A stretch of 64,000 bases of DNA from Saprospiraceae bacterium (GTDB lineage Bacteria; Bacteroidota; Bacteroidia; Chitinophagales; Saprospiraceae), in the NCBI GenBank assembly GCA_024103195.1, contig JAGFIW010000234.1:1-64000 (forward strand), given 5' to 3'. The notes beneath the pieces are model-generated. The model worked only from the letters and a program-made list of their open reading frames with translations, ran no database searches and was not told the DNA's origin. This document shows, piece by piece, positions 26,909-34,551 of the stretch. Positions within the stretch are counted from its first letter, which is position 1; every line of letters begins with the position of its first letter. Position numbers and translations under genes: made by a program.

Positions 26909-28516
26909 GTGAATACGGAATATGATTTTGTCATCATCGGCAGCGGTTTCGGAGGATCCGTATCCGCATTGCGCCTGGCTGAAAAAGGATACCGGGTGCT
27001 GGTGCTGGAAAAAGGGCGCTGGTTTTCGCATCCCCGGGATTTTCCGACCACCAATTGGAATCTGCCCAAATGGCTTTGGCTTCCCCGGATGGGTTTGCGG
27101 GGGTTTTTCCGTATTGGCATTTTCCGCCATGTCACGGTATTGAGTGGGGTTGGCGTCGGCGGAGGATCCCTGGTATATGCCAACACTTTGCCGGAGCCCA
27201 AACAGGATTTTTACAGCAGCGGTGAATGGGGGCGCCTCGGCGACTGGGCAACAGAGCTCAGACCATACTATGCCCTTGCCCGCCAAATGCTCGGGGCCAC
27301 GCCTCATCCCTACATGAGTCACAGTGACCGGGTCATCAAAACGCTGGCCGAGGAGCTGGGCCTCGGCCAAAAATTTGAAAAGCCCGATGTTGCCGTTTAT
27401 TTCGGCAAGCCGGGTGAAACCGTGTCCGACCCCTATTTGAAAGGTGAGGGCCCGGACAGAACAGGATGTGTGCTTTGCGGGGGATGCATGCTGGGTTGCC
27501 GGTATAATGCCAAGAACACCCTCGACAAAAACTACCTTTATCTGGCGCAGAAACGGGGTGTGGAGATCCGGGCGGAAAAGAACGTATTTGATGTACAACC
27601 ATTGGATCCTTCCGGAGAAACCGGATACCGCATACATTTTAGAAATTCTCTTCGATGGTTTTCCCGCACGGAAACCACAACCGCCCGCCGGGTCATTTTT
27701 GCCGGTGGCGTCATGGGCACCCTGCCTTTGTTGTTGCGGCTTAAAAAGTCCTCCCTGTCGCGATTGTCCGACACATTGGGGAAAGGAATCCGAACCAATT
27801 CCGAGAGTCTTGTCGGGATAACGTCTTTTGACCGCAAAGCCTCTTTTTCCGAGGGGATCGCCATAGGTTCCATGCTCTCTCTGGACGATCGCAGGCATCT
27901 GGAACCGGTCAAATATCCTCCGGGCGCTGGATTTTGGAGGCTTTTCATGGCGCCCATGGTTCAGGGTCGCACTTTCTTTCTCCGCCTGTGGAGGATGTGG
28001 GCTGATCTTTTCCTGCACCCGTTGGAAAACCTGCGCACATATCTGGTCAATGACTGGAGCCGCCGTACCCAGATCCTGCTTTACATGGAGAGTATTGACA
28101 CCACCCTGGAGCTGACCCTTTCCCGGTTTCGTTTTCTGCGATCCCGTCTTTCCGGCGGACCACCACCAACGGCATTCAATCCGATGGCCCAGTTAATCGC
28201 CAGACGCGTAGCACGGATCATAGGTGGCAAACCGATGGTGATGGCCAGCGAATCCCTTCTGGGCATTCCGACCACCGCCCATATCCTGGGGGGAGCCTGC
28301 ATGGGAAAAGACCGGGAATCCGGCGTTATCGATACCCGCCACCGTGTTTTCGGTTATGAGGGCTTGTGGGTCATCGACGGATCGGCCATTTCAGCCAATC
28401 CGGGCGTCAATCCCAGTCTGACCATTACGGCCATGGCAGAAAGAGCCATGCATTTCATTCCCGACCGAGAATCAGGTTCTTTCAGGAATGAGGGACCTCC
28501 TCGAACCGGGCCGTAA
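26909..28516 (+). CDS. GMC-family FAD-dependent oxidoreductase
   Basis: 535 residues. The start is a GTG at 26909: no in-frame ATG precedes the FAD-binding motif YDFVIIGSGFGGSVSALRLA, which begins at residue 5. Other family features are GVGVGGGSLVYANTLPEP (about 80) and the C-terminal GMC signature around residue 500 (YEGLWVIDGSAISANPGVN, then PSLTITAMAERAM). A Cys-rich loop (VLCGGCMLGCRYNAKNTLDK, about 190) resembles cholesterol-oxidase-like and long-chain alcohol oxidase members of the class. I infer that it oxidises the alcohol made by the AlkB-like enzyme 49 bases upstream. Its 3' end overlaps the convergent tryptophanase gene by 35 bases. Confidence 0.88.
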   Translation: MNTEYDFVIIGSGFGGSVSALRLAEKGYRVLVLEKGRWFSHPRDFPTTNWNLPKWLWLPRMGLRGFFRIGIFRHVTVLSGVGVGGGSLVYANTLPEPKQDFYSSGEWGRLGDWATELRPYYALARQMLGATPHPYMSHSDRVIKTLAEELGLGQKFEKPDVAVYFGKPGETVSDPYLKGEGPDRTGCVLCGGCMLGCRYNAKNTLDKNYLYLAQKRGVEIRAEKNVFDVQPLDPSGETGYRIHFRNSLRWFSRTETTTARRVIFAGGVMGTLPLLLRLKKSSLSRLSDTLGKGIRTNSESLVGITSFDRKASFSEGIAIGSMLSLDDRRHLEPVKYPPGAGFWRLFMAPMVQGRTFFLRLWRMWADLFLHPLENLRTYLVNDWSRRTQILLYMESIDTTLELTLSRFRFLRSRLSGGPPPTAFNPMAQLIARRVARIIGGKPMVMASESLLGIPTTAHILGGACMGKDRESGVIDTRHRVFGYEGLWVIDGSAISANPGVNPSLTITAMAERAMHFIPDRESGSFRNEGPPRTGP

Positions 28517-29867
28517 AGTGACGCAGGAAGGGAGGTTCCCAATCGATTCTGAGGCCTTTGACTTTGTCGCGCCGGTTGAGGACACCTCCAAAGGTCTCGA
28601 TGACATAATCCATGTGGCTCTGGGTGTACACGCGGCGGGGGATGGCCAATCTGACCAGCTCACGGGTAGCCGGCACCAGTTTTCCGTCCTGATCATACCT
28701 CCCGAACATGACGGATCCGATTTCACAACAGCGGATCCCGCCAAGGCGATAGAGTTCGCAAACCAGGGCTTGCCCGGGATACAGATGCGGGGGAAGGTGC
28801 GGGTACAAAGCCCCGGCATCGATATATACGGCATGACCACCGGCCGGCTGGATCATGGGAATTCCCATGTCAATGAGTTTCTCCTCCAGGTATGCGGTAC
28901 TGTGTATCCTGTAGTGGAGGTAATCATGGTGGAAAACCTCTTCAAGTCCCTGGGCCATCGCCTCCATATCCCGCCCGGAAAGCCCTCCGTAAGTGGAATA
29001 ACCTTCCGTGATGATCAGTACCGTACGGCATTGCAGGGCGAGTTCGAGATCTTTGAGAGCCAGGAATCCACCCATATTGACGAGCGCATCCTTTTTGGCG
29101 CTCATGATGCATCCGTCGGCCAAACGGAACATCTCTTGGGCAATTTCCCGGCAGGTCATGGCTGACATCCCTGGCTCGCGCTGGTGTATGAACCATGCAT
29201 TTTCGGCAATACGGCAGGCATCGAGAATGAAACGAACGCCATAACGCCGGCAAATGGCAGCCACTTCCCTGGCGTTGGCCATACTGACGGGCTGCCCGCC
29301 TCCGCTGTTGTTGGTGACGGTCAGGATGACGGCGGCGACATTTTCCGGGCCCGATTCCCGGATTCCGGCCTCCAGACGCGTCGTATCCAGGTTGCCCTTG
29401 AAGGGATACCATTGGCCGGCATCCCTGCTTTCGGGAGCAGGAAGATCAATGCCCGTGGCACCGGAATATTCGATATTGGCACGCGTGGTGTCGAAAAGGG
29501 TGTTGGAAAAGAAAATTTTGCCCTGGCCTCCGATGCGGGTGTACAACAAGTGTTCCGCAGCCCGGCCTTGATGCGTGGGCAATACATACGGACATCCCGT
29601 GAGATCTTGAATGACTTTCTCGAGCCGCAGCCAGCTTGTCGCTCCGGCATAACTTTCGTCACCCCGCATGATGGCCGCCCATTGTTCGGCACTCATGGCC
29701 GATGTGCCGCTATCCGTGAGGAGGTCGATCAGGACATCTTCCGAATGCAGGAGGAAAGGGTTGAAGTGGGCTTCCTGCAACCGGATTTCACGTTCTTCCG
29801 TCGAAGTCATCCTGATGGGTTCGACGACCTTGATCCGGAAGGGTTCTATGACCGTATGGTGCTGCAT
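28482..29867 (-). CDS. tnaA: Tryptophanase (beta-eliminating PLP lyase)
   Basis: 461 residues of the tryptophanase/tyrosine phenol-lyase family. It matches TnaA throughout: EPFRIKVVEPI, HSEDVLIDLLTDSGTSAMS, RGDESYAGATSW, LPTHQGRAAEHLL and the PLP lysine region MSAKKDALVNMGG (about 255). The substrate-selecting segment reads IRCCEIGSVMFGR. TnaA has EIGS here, while tyrosine phenol-lyase has ERGI with the Arg that binds tyrosine's ring. That favours L-tryptophan to indole, pyruvate and ammonia. Its ATG overlaps the hppD stop (ATGA), so it is translationally coupled to the tyrosine-degradation genes. No tnaC-like leader is seen. Confidence 0.88.
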   Translation of the reverse strand: MQHHTVIEPFRIKVVEPIRMTSTEEREIRLQEAHFNPFLLHSEDVLIDLLTDSGTSAMSAEQWAAIMRGDESYAGATSWLRLEKVIQDLTGCPYVLPTHQGRAAEHLLYTRIGGQGKIFFSNTLFDTTRANIEYSGATGIDLPAPESRDAGQWYPFKGNLDTTRLEAGIRESGPENVAAVILTVTNNSGGGQPVSMANAREVAAICRRYGVRFILDACRIAENAWFIHQREPGMSAMTCREIAQEMFRLADGCIMSAKKDALVNMGGFLALKDLELALQCRTVLIITEGYSTYGGLSGRDMEAMAQGLEEVFHHDYLHYRIHSTAYLEEKLIDMGIPMIQPAGGHAVYIDAGALYPHLPPHLYPGQALVCELYRLGGIRCCEIGSVMFGRYDQDGKLVPATRELVRLAIPRRVYTQSHMDYVIETFGGVLNRRDKVKGLRIDWEPPFLRHFTARFEEVPHS

Positions 29868-31018
29868 CAGAGCGTGCCTCTCCGGCGTTGTTCGTCTTCG
29901 ATGGATTCAAAAAGCGCTTTGAAATTTCCCTTGCCAAAACTGCGGGCGCCTTTGCGCTGGATGATTTCAAAAAACAGCGTCGGCCGGTCCTCCACCGGTT
30001 TGGTGAAAATCTGGAGCAGGTAGCCTTCTTCATCGCGATCAACCATGATGCCTAATTCCTTCAACCGGCGAACATCCTCGTCGATGTTCCCGACGCGATC
30101 CATAACGGTATCATAATAGGACCCCGGCACGTGAAGGAATTCGACACCCCGCTGTCGCATTTCCGACACGGTGTGAATGATGTCTTTCGTCGCCACAGCA
30201 ATGTGTTGGCACCCCGGCCCTTCGTAATATTCGATATACTCCTCGATCTGGGACTTTTTCTTTCCTTCCGCCGGCTCGTTGATGGGAAACTTGATCCTTC
30301 CGTTGCCATTGGTCATCACCTTGGACATCAAAGCGGAATAGGCCGTGGATATGTCTTTGTCGTCAAAGGAGATCAGATTGGCAAAGCCCATGACTTCGGC
30401 ATAAAAACAGGCCCATGTGTTCATCTGCCCCCAATCCACATTGCCCACCATATGATCGATGTATTCCAGACCCATCGGTTCGGGTTGGTAATCGGACGAC
30501 CAGGCTTCGTACCCGGGCAGAAAGGGTCCCCCGTATTGGCTGCGTTCCACAAACACATGGACCGTATCCCCATAAGTGTGGATACCCGAGCGAACGACTT
30601 GCCCATATTCATCCCTTTCGACGACCGGGGTGAAGTATGGCCTGGCTCCCCGGCGGGTGGTGGCCTCGTAGGCGGCGGTGGCATCCTCCACCCACAATGC
30701 GATTACCTTGACCCCATCCCCGTGCGCACGGATATGGTCATAGATGGGGGAGTCCGACTTCAGCGGGGTGGTCAAAACCAGCCGGATCTTGCCTTGCTGC
30801 AATACATAGGAAGCCCGGTCTCTGACGCCGGTTTCCAGGCCGGCATAAGCGAGCGACTGGAAGCCGAAGGCCGTTTTGTAATAATGGGCGGCCTGTTTGG
30901 CATTGCCTACATAGAGTTCGATGTAATCGGTCCCGAGCAGAGGCAGGAAATCATCTGCTTCAGGGAAAATTTTTTCAAGCCCGTAGGCGTAGTCTTTGAT
31001 TCCGGTCAGGGTTTTCAT
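29867..31018 (-). CDS. hppD: 4-Hydroxyphenylpyruvate dioxygenase
   Basis: 383 residues, a two-VOC-domain non-haem iron enzyme. Iron ligands are visible as LEYIDHMVGNVDWG (His, about 190), GCQHIAVATKDI (His, about 269) and LFFEIIQRKGARSFGKGNFK (Glu, about 352, with the conserved C-terminal loop that follows it). The enzyme converts 4-hydroxyphenylpyruvate to homogentisate, the second step of tyrosine breakdown. It lies 68 bases after hmgA, which performs the next step, and overlaps tnaA. The short gap to hmgA holds a hairpin (TGCCGG-6-CCGGCA, near 31045). Confidence 0.96.
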   Translation of the reverse strand: MKTLTGIKDYAYGLEKIFPEADDFLPLLGTDYIELYVGNAKQAAHYYKTAFGFQSLAYAGLETGVRDRASYVLQQGKIRLVLTTPLKSDSPIYDHIRAHGDGVKVIALWVEDATAAYEATTRRGARPYFTPVVERDEYGQVVRSGIHTYGDTVHVFVERSQYGGPFLPGYEAWSSDYQPEPMGLEYIDHMVGNVDWGQMNTWACFYAEVMGFANLISFDDKDISTAYSALMSKVMTNGNGRIKFPINEPAEGKKKSQIEEYIEYYEGPGCQHIAVATKDIIHTVSEMRQRGVEFLHVPGSYYDTVMDRVGNIDEDVRRLKELGIMVDRDEEGYLLQIFTKPVEDRPTLFFEIIQRKGARSFGKGNFKALFESIEDEQRRRGTL

Positions 31019-31086
31019 TTCGCTTCATTTTTTGGATACGGGGCCATGCCGGTCCGTGCCGGCAGGTCACCTTTGTTTGCTGGTAT

Positions 31087-32262
31087 TCAGCCAATCGGTT
31101 CCAGGGCACCCATCCAGGACTTGAAATAATCCTTCACCTCCAGGGACATGGCGGCTTCGGTGATCTGGACGGGACGGAACGGGTCAATCATTACCGCCAA
31201 TTCGGCTGTTTCCTTTTTGCCGATACTTCGTTCGATGGCTCCCGGATGCGGCCCGTGCGGGATTCCGGCCGGATGGAGGGTGAGCTGTCCTTTCCCGATG
31301 TTGTTCCTGCTCATGAAATCACCATCCACGTAATAGAGAATCTCGTCGCTATCAATATTGCTGTGATGGTACGGGGCGGGAATGGCCTCGGGATGATAGT
31401 CGTACAGGCGGGGTACAAACGAGCAGATGACAAACTGATCGGCTTCAAAATGCTGATGGATGGGTGGGGGCATATGGATTCTGCCGGTAAGCGGTTCAAA
31501 ATCGAAAATGGAAACGGCATAAGGATAATGGCAGCCATCCCAGCCCACTACATCGAAAGGGTGAGTGCCGTAGGTATAAGGATAAATCTTGTGCTGCTTC
31601 TTGATCATGACCCGGAAGTCTCCGGTTTCGTCATGCGTTTCCAGTTGTCCCGGCAAGCGGAGATCGCGCTCGCAAAAAGGGGCGTGTTCAAGAAACTGAC
31701 CGGACTGATTGCGGTAGCGACCAGGGAAACGGACAGGACTGTAGGATTCAATGTACAGGATCCGGTTGTCGTTACCGTTCCATTCCAATTGGTAAATGGT
31801 GCCTCTCGGGATGACCAGGTAATCGCCATACGTGTAGGGAATGGAGCCGTACATGGTGTGCAAAGTGCCGTCTCCCTTGTGGATGAATAGGATTTCGTCG
31901 GCATCGGCGTTTTTGAAAAAGTAATCCGACATGGAGGCAACAGGGGCGGCCAGTCCGACGAGCAGGTCGGCATTGACGAAAAGCGGAGTGCGGCTGCGGA
32001 TGTAATCCCTTTCAGCGGGCAGTTCGAATCCGCGAAAACTGAGGGCTTGGAGATTTTCCGGAATGGCAATGCGGGGTGCTATTGACCAGGGGATCTCCTT
32101 TTCCTTGACAATGGTGGGGGGATGCAGATGATACACGAGGGCGGAAACGCCCGAAAAACCCTGTGTGCCTACAAGTTCTTCGTGATAGAGTTGACCATCA
32201 GGCTGTCTGAACTGGATATGGCGTTTGCGGGGAATGATCCCCATGCGCTGATAAATGGGCAT
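31087..32262 (-). CDS. hmgA: Homogentisate 1,2-dioxygenase
   Basis: 391 residues in a cupin-type ring-cleaving dioxygenase fold. The ATG at 32262 (MPIYQRMGIIPRKRHIQFRQ) was chosen; the frame from 32331 adds a tail without family character. Features include VIPRGTIYQLEW, DVVGWDGCHYPYAVSIFDFE, PPPIHQHFEADQFVICSFVP, PYHHSNIDSDEILYYVDGDF and LHPAGIPHGPHPGAIE. The clustered His and Glu residues fit the Fe(II) site. It opens homogentisate to maleylacetoacetate. The isomerase and hydrolase for the last two steps are not in the window. It is the first gene of the hmgA-hppD-tnaA operon. Confidence 0.93.
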   Translation of the reverse strand: MPIYQRMGIIPRKRHIQFRQPDGQLYHEELVGTQGFSGVSALVYHLHPPTIVKEKEIPWSIAPRIAIPENLQALSFRGFELPAERDYIRSRTPLFVNADLLVGLAAPVASMSDYFFKNADADEILFIHKGDGTLHTMYGSIPYTYGDYLVIPRGTIYQLEWNGNDNRILYIESYSPVRFPGRYRNQSGQFLEHAPFCERDLRLPGQLETHDETGDFRVMIKKQHKIYPYTYGTHPFDVVGWDGCHYPYAVSIFDFEPLTGRIHMPPPIHQHFEADQFVICSFVPRLYDYHPEAIPAPYHHSNIDSDEILYYVDGDFMSRNNIGKGQLTLHPAGIPHGPHPGAIERSIGKKETAELAVMIDPFRPVQITEAAMSLEVKDYFKSWMGALEPIG

Positions 32263-32385
32263 GATATCCGGAGTGAATTCGACCGATAAAATTCGGCATG
32301 ACGACTCCGGTTCCCGACTGACGCGGGTCAATACCTCCGATGATCCTGATCAGCCAACAGGAAGGGAAGAATGCAGGAAATGCGG

Positions 32386-32452
32386 AAGGAGCGACCTTTC
32401 AGCCTCAGGTGCACAGCCCGGTACAAGCCGTGTGGAGGCAGGGCCGCTCCTT
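32386..32452. other. Long imperfect hairpin upstream of hmgA
   Basis: AAGGAGCG-a-CC (32386-32396) and GCCTC (32402-32406) pair with GAGGC (32435-32439) and GGG-c-CGCTCCTT (32441-32452). They enclose a loop that itself has GC-rich complementarity. The hairpin lies in the 205-base gap between the start of hmgA and the end of the 4-TM gene, both on the minus strand. It has no T-run. It may be a terminator for the 4-TM gene, a processing site or an attenuator-like leader of hmgA. The rest of the gap shows nothing else. Confidence 0.45.
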
Positions 32453-32467
32453 CCTGATCGGTCAGGG

Positions 32468-32887
32468 TCACTTTCCTCTGCCCAGCATCCAGGCAGCAAC
32501 AGCTCCTACCACTGCGGACATGGCACCGTAAGCCAGAACATCGACAAGGGTTCCGGTCAGGTTGATGATGTGGGTGGTGGCATAGATCATGAAATCAATG
32601 GATGCACCGACAAGCAGACCTATTACGGCACCGGCCTTCGCTCCTGTGACCGGCAAGGTGATATTGGTCCAGTGTCCGAAGATGTAGGCGAAAAGCAATC
32701 CGTAAAGAAGACTGCCAAGGATCAGGGCCCACCAGATCATTTCGTCATCCCCGCGGTAAACGCCGGTAGCGCTACCTGCCTGGCCTTCCATAAAACCCGA
32801 CAGCAGCATGCCGTAAACGATCCACCCCAGGAAGAAATACACCACGCCGGACACGATGCCGGCAATCAGAATTTTTGAAGTGCTCAT
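32468..32887 (-). CDS. Four-helix membrane protein, function unknown
   Basis: 139 residues with four hydrophobic helices: ILIAGIVSGVVYFFLGWIVY, MIWWALILGSLLYGLLFAYI, AGAVIGLLVGASIDFMIYAT and VDVLAYGAMSAVVGAVAAWM. The small Gly- and Ala-rich helices and the short Gly-Asp-rich loop after helix 1 resemble uncharacterised small inner-membrane proteins common in Bacteroidota. No catalytic or transport signature was recognised. It stands alone on the minus strand. An inverted repeat (GAATATTT at 32944-32951, AAATATTC at 32967-32974) and a TACATTCG box (32923-32930) lie upstream. Confidence 0.75.
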   Translation of the reverse strand: MSTSKILIAGIVSGVVYFFLGWIVYGMLLSGFMEGQAGSATGVYRGDDEMIWWALILGSLLYGLLFAYIFGHWTNITLPVTGAKAGAVIGLLVGASIDFMIYATTHIINLTGTLVDVLAYGAMSAVVGAVAAWMLGRGK

Positions 32888-32922
32888 AGTGTGATGATGG
32901 TTTGGTTGCTAGGGAAACTGAA

Positions 32923-32974
32923 GCGAATGTAATGAGATCTGAGGAATATTTGTCATATAGTGAAATAAATATTC
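32923..32974 (-). promoter_or_regulatory. Weak promoter and inverted repeat upstream of the 4-TM gene
   Basis: The minus strand carries TACATTCG (near the TAnnTTTG consensus) 36 bases before the ATG. Further upstream are perfect eight-base arms, GAATATTT and AAATATTC, separated by 15 bases. The arms lie where a regulator could reach the promoter. Confidence 0.3.
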
Positions 32975-33018
32975 GTGCAGCCTGTGACCGTTGGAAGAAC
33001 GGATGGATCAAGGGGGCA

Positions 33019-33168
33019 TTACAGGAAAAGCGGACAACGCCGGCAGGGTCTCCCCTTCAGGTATTTGCGGCAGCATTTCTTCTTCCGGTGTGATGGCACC
33101 GGGCGTTTAGTATTTGCCGGCCGGGTGGAGCGCCATTTTTCGGCAGCCAAAGCAAGGGCAAGCATCAT
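33019..33168 (-). CDS. 49-residue basic, Cys-rich small protein
   Basis: A short gene in the 417-base gap between the 4-TM protein and the esterase. The minus-strand ATG at 33168 (or the adjacent ATG at 33165) follows an exact TACCTTTG box by four bases. The product starts hydrophobic (MMLALALAAEKW). It has a basic middle (RPVPSHRKKK) and ends CCRKYLKGRPCRRCPLFL, with four Cys in CC-x8-C-x2-C spacing. From memory, very short Bacteroidota proteins with a similar Lys/Arg-rich CC..K-G-x-x-C-x-x-C tail exist, but I cannot confirm it here. The pattern could bind a metal such as zinc. The remainder of the gap shows only the inverted repeat near 32960. Confidence 0.5.
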   Translation of the reverse strand: MMLALALAAEKWRSTRPANTKRPVPSHRKKKCCRKYLKGRPCRRCPLFL

Positions 33169-33172
33169 GGGA

Positions 33173-33180
33173 CAAAGGTA
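33173..33180 (-). promoter_or_regulatory. TAnnTTTG promoter of the 49-residue gene
   Basis: The minus strand reads TACCTTTG ending four bases before ATGATG. The spacing is the same as for the PAP2-like, pth and gldH genes, which supports the mini-gene as real. Confidence 0.5.
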
Positions 33181-33304
33181 GTGGCCTTCAGACGGCCATG
33201 CCTCCCTTTCATTGCGGGTTAAACACCCGAATACTCAGGTATCTTGTACCCTTCCAAAACCCCCGGCCTTCATCCGGGTTATATTTCCGACCTACTTCCT
33301 CCGT

Positions 33305-34435
33305 ATGAGATCACTCCTTTTGTCCTGCCTTGTGCTTACCGCTCCGATGGTCTTGCCGTCTCAGGTATCCCACACCATGGAACACGATGGATGGGTCCGT
33401 TCGTGGATCGTTTACGCGCCGCCCGGAAATCCTCCTGCAGAGGGATTCCCGGTTATTGTTGCCCTGCACGGATTCACCCAGACGGCCCAGGTGATGATGA
33501 TGGGCAGTGGCCTGAACGCCCTGGCCAACGAGGAAGGATTTCTGGTCGTTTACCCCCAGGGCGTCAATAATGCCTGGAATACCCAAACCGGACTTCCCGG
33601 GGGTTCCGCAGCCGATGACACGGGGTTCATAGGGCGACTTTTGGATACCCTTCCCACCCTGTACCCGACAGATACGACGAGGACCTATGCCTGCGGTTTC
33701 TCCAATGGGGGGTATATGACTTACGAATTGGCGTGCCGTCTGGGATCGCGGTTTGCCGCCGTGGGATCTGTGGCGGGTACAATGACCATCAACAGTTTTG
33801 ATGCCTGTCAGCCATCAGTCCCGATTCCCCTGATGCATATCCATGGCACCGCCGACTTTGTGGTCAATATCAATGGCGGTTTCGGCAGCAAGTCTGCGGG
33901 GGAGGTCCTGGCGTTCTGGCAGGACCACAACGGGTTGCCTACGCAGGCCTTTACCCAGATGCTCCCTGACCTGGTCCAGGAAGGTTCCACCGTTGAATTG
34001 AACATCTGGGGCCCGGGACCCGACAGTGTGGAAATCCGGTTTCTCCGGATTATCGGGGGAGGCCATACATGGCCGGGTTATACCGGGGCTTTCGGGATCG
34101 GGAATGTCAACCAGGACATTCGGGCAGAGGAGATGCTCTGGCAATTTTTCCGGCGTTTCCGGCGGCCTCAGTCTCCGGTCTCCTTGTCCGGGAGGGACAT
34201 GACGGAGAATCCGCTGTTTTATCCCAACCCGGCCACGGATCACATCTTCTTTCCTCCGCCTGCCCCCTATCGGGTCAGGTTGGTCAACGCCCTTGCCGAG
34301 ACGATTCTGGAGAGTAACGGAGAGCGCATCATGGCAGTGGGCCACCTCCCTTCCGGGTTGTATTTTCTTTGCTTTTCCGGTCCGGATGGCGGGGGGAAGG
34401 ACACCTGGCAGCCTGTCATTCTCCACCGCAGGTAA
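33305..34435 (+). CDS. Secreted PHB-depolymerase-type esterase with T9SS sorting tail
   Basis: 376 residues. The ATG at 33305 opens a signal peptide (MRSLLLSCLVLTAPMVLPSQ). The alpha/beta-hydrolase core of the LpqC/feruloyl-esterase/PHB-depolymerase group has the oxyanion segment VIVALHGFTQTAQ (about 50), the nucleophile elbow ACGFSNGGYMTYE (Ser 133), an Asp in HIHGTADFVV and the late His in GGGHTWPGYTG. After about residue 300 a T9SS type A region follows, with FYPNPATDHIFF and LPSGLYFLCF. The protein is probably exported through the outer membrane and attached to the surface or released. Likely substrates are polyesters or feruloyl-type esters; which one is not clear. Confidence 0.88.
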   Translation: MRSLLLSCLVLTAPMVLPSQVSHTMEHDGWVRSWIVYAPPGNPPAEGFPVIVALHGFTQTAQVMMMGSGLNALANEEGFLVVYPQGVNNAWNTQTGLPGGSAADDTGFIGRLLDTLPTLYPTDTTRTYACGFSNGGYMTYELACRLGSRFAAVGSVAGTMTINSFDACQPSVPIPLMHIHGTADFVVNINGGFGSKSAGEVLAFWQDHNGLPTQAFTQMLPDLVQEGSTVELNIWGPGPDSVEIRFLRIIGGGHTWPGYTGAFGIGNVNQDIRAEEMLWQFFRRFRRPQSPVSLSGRDMTENPLFYPNPATDHIFFPPPAPYRVRLVNALAETILESNGERIMAVGHLPSGLYFLCFSGPDGGGKDTWQPVILHRR

Positions 34436-34491
34436 GCGCGGGATTATCCTATCGGATGACTTTTGTCAACATCTGCCTTTTTGGAAATCCA

Positions 34492-34499
34492 TAGTTTTG
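34492..34499 (+). promoter_or_regulatory. TAnnTTTG box upstream of the baeRF-type gene
   Basis: TAGTTTTG lies 52 bases before the ATG at 34552, in the 116-base gap after the esterase gene. It is an exact -7 match, with a loose TTTTG about 26 bases upstream. Confidence 0.4.
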
Positions 34500-34551
34500 T
34501 GCACCGGTTTCGTGAAGACGTGGCCGGTCATTACCCATAAAATTCTTCGAC

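Noticed and set aside
28482-29867. Tyrosine phenol-lyase assignment
   Set aside because: The selecting segment has EIGS as in tryptophanase, not ERGI, so tryptophanase fits better despite the tyrosine-pathway neighbours.
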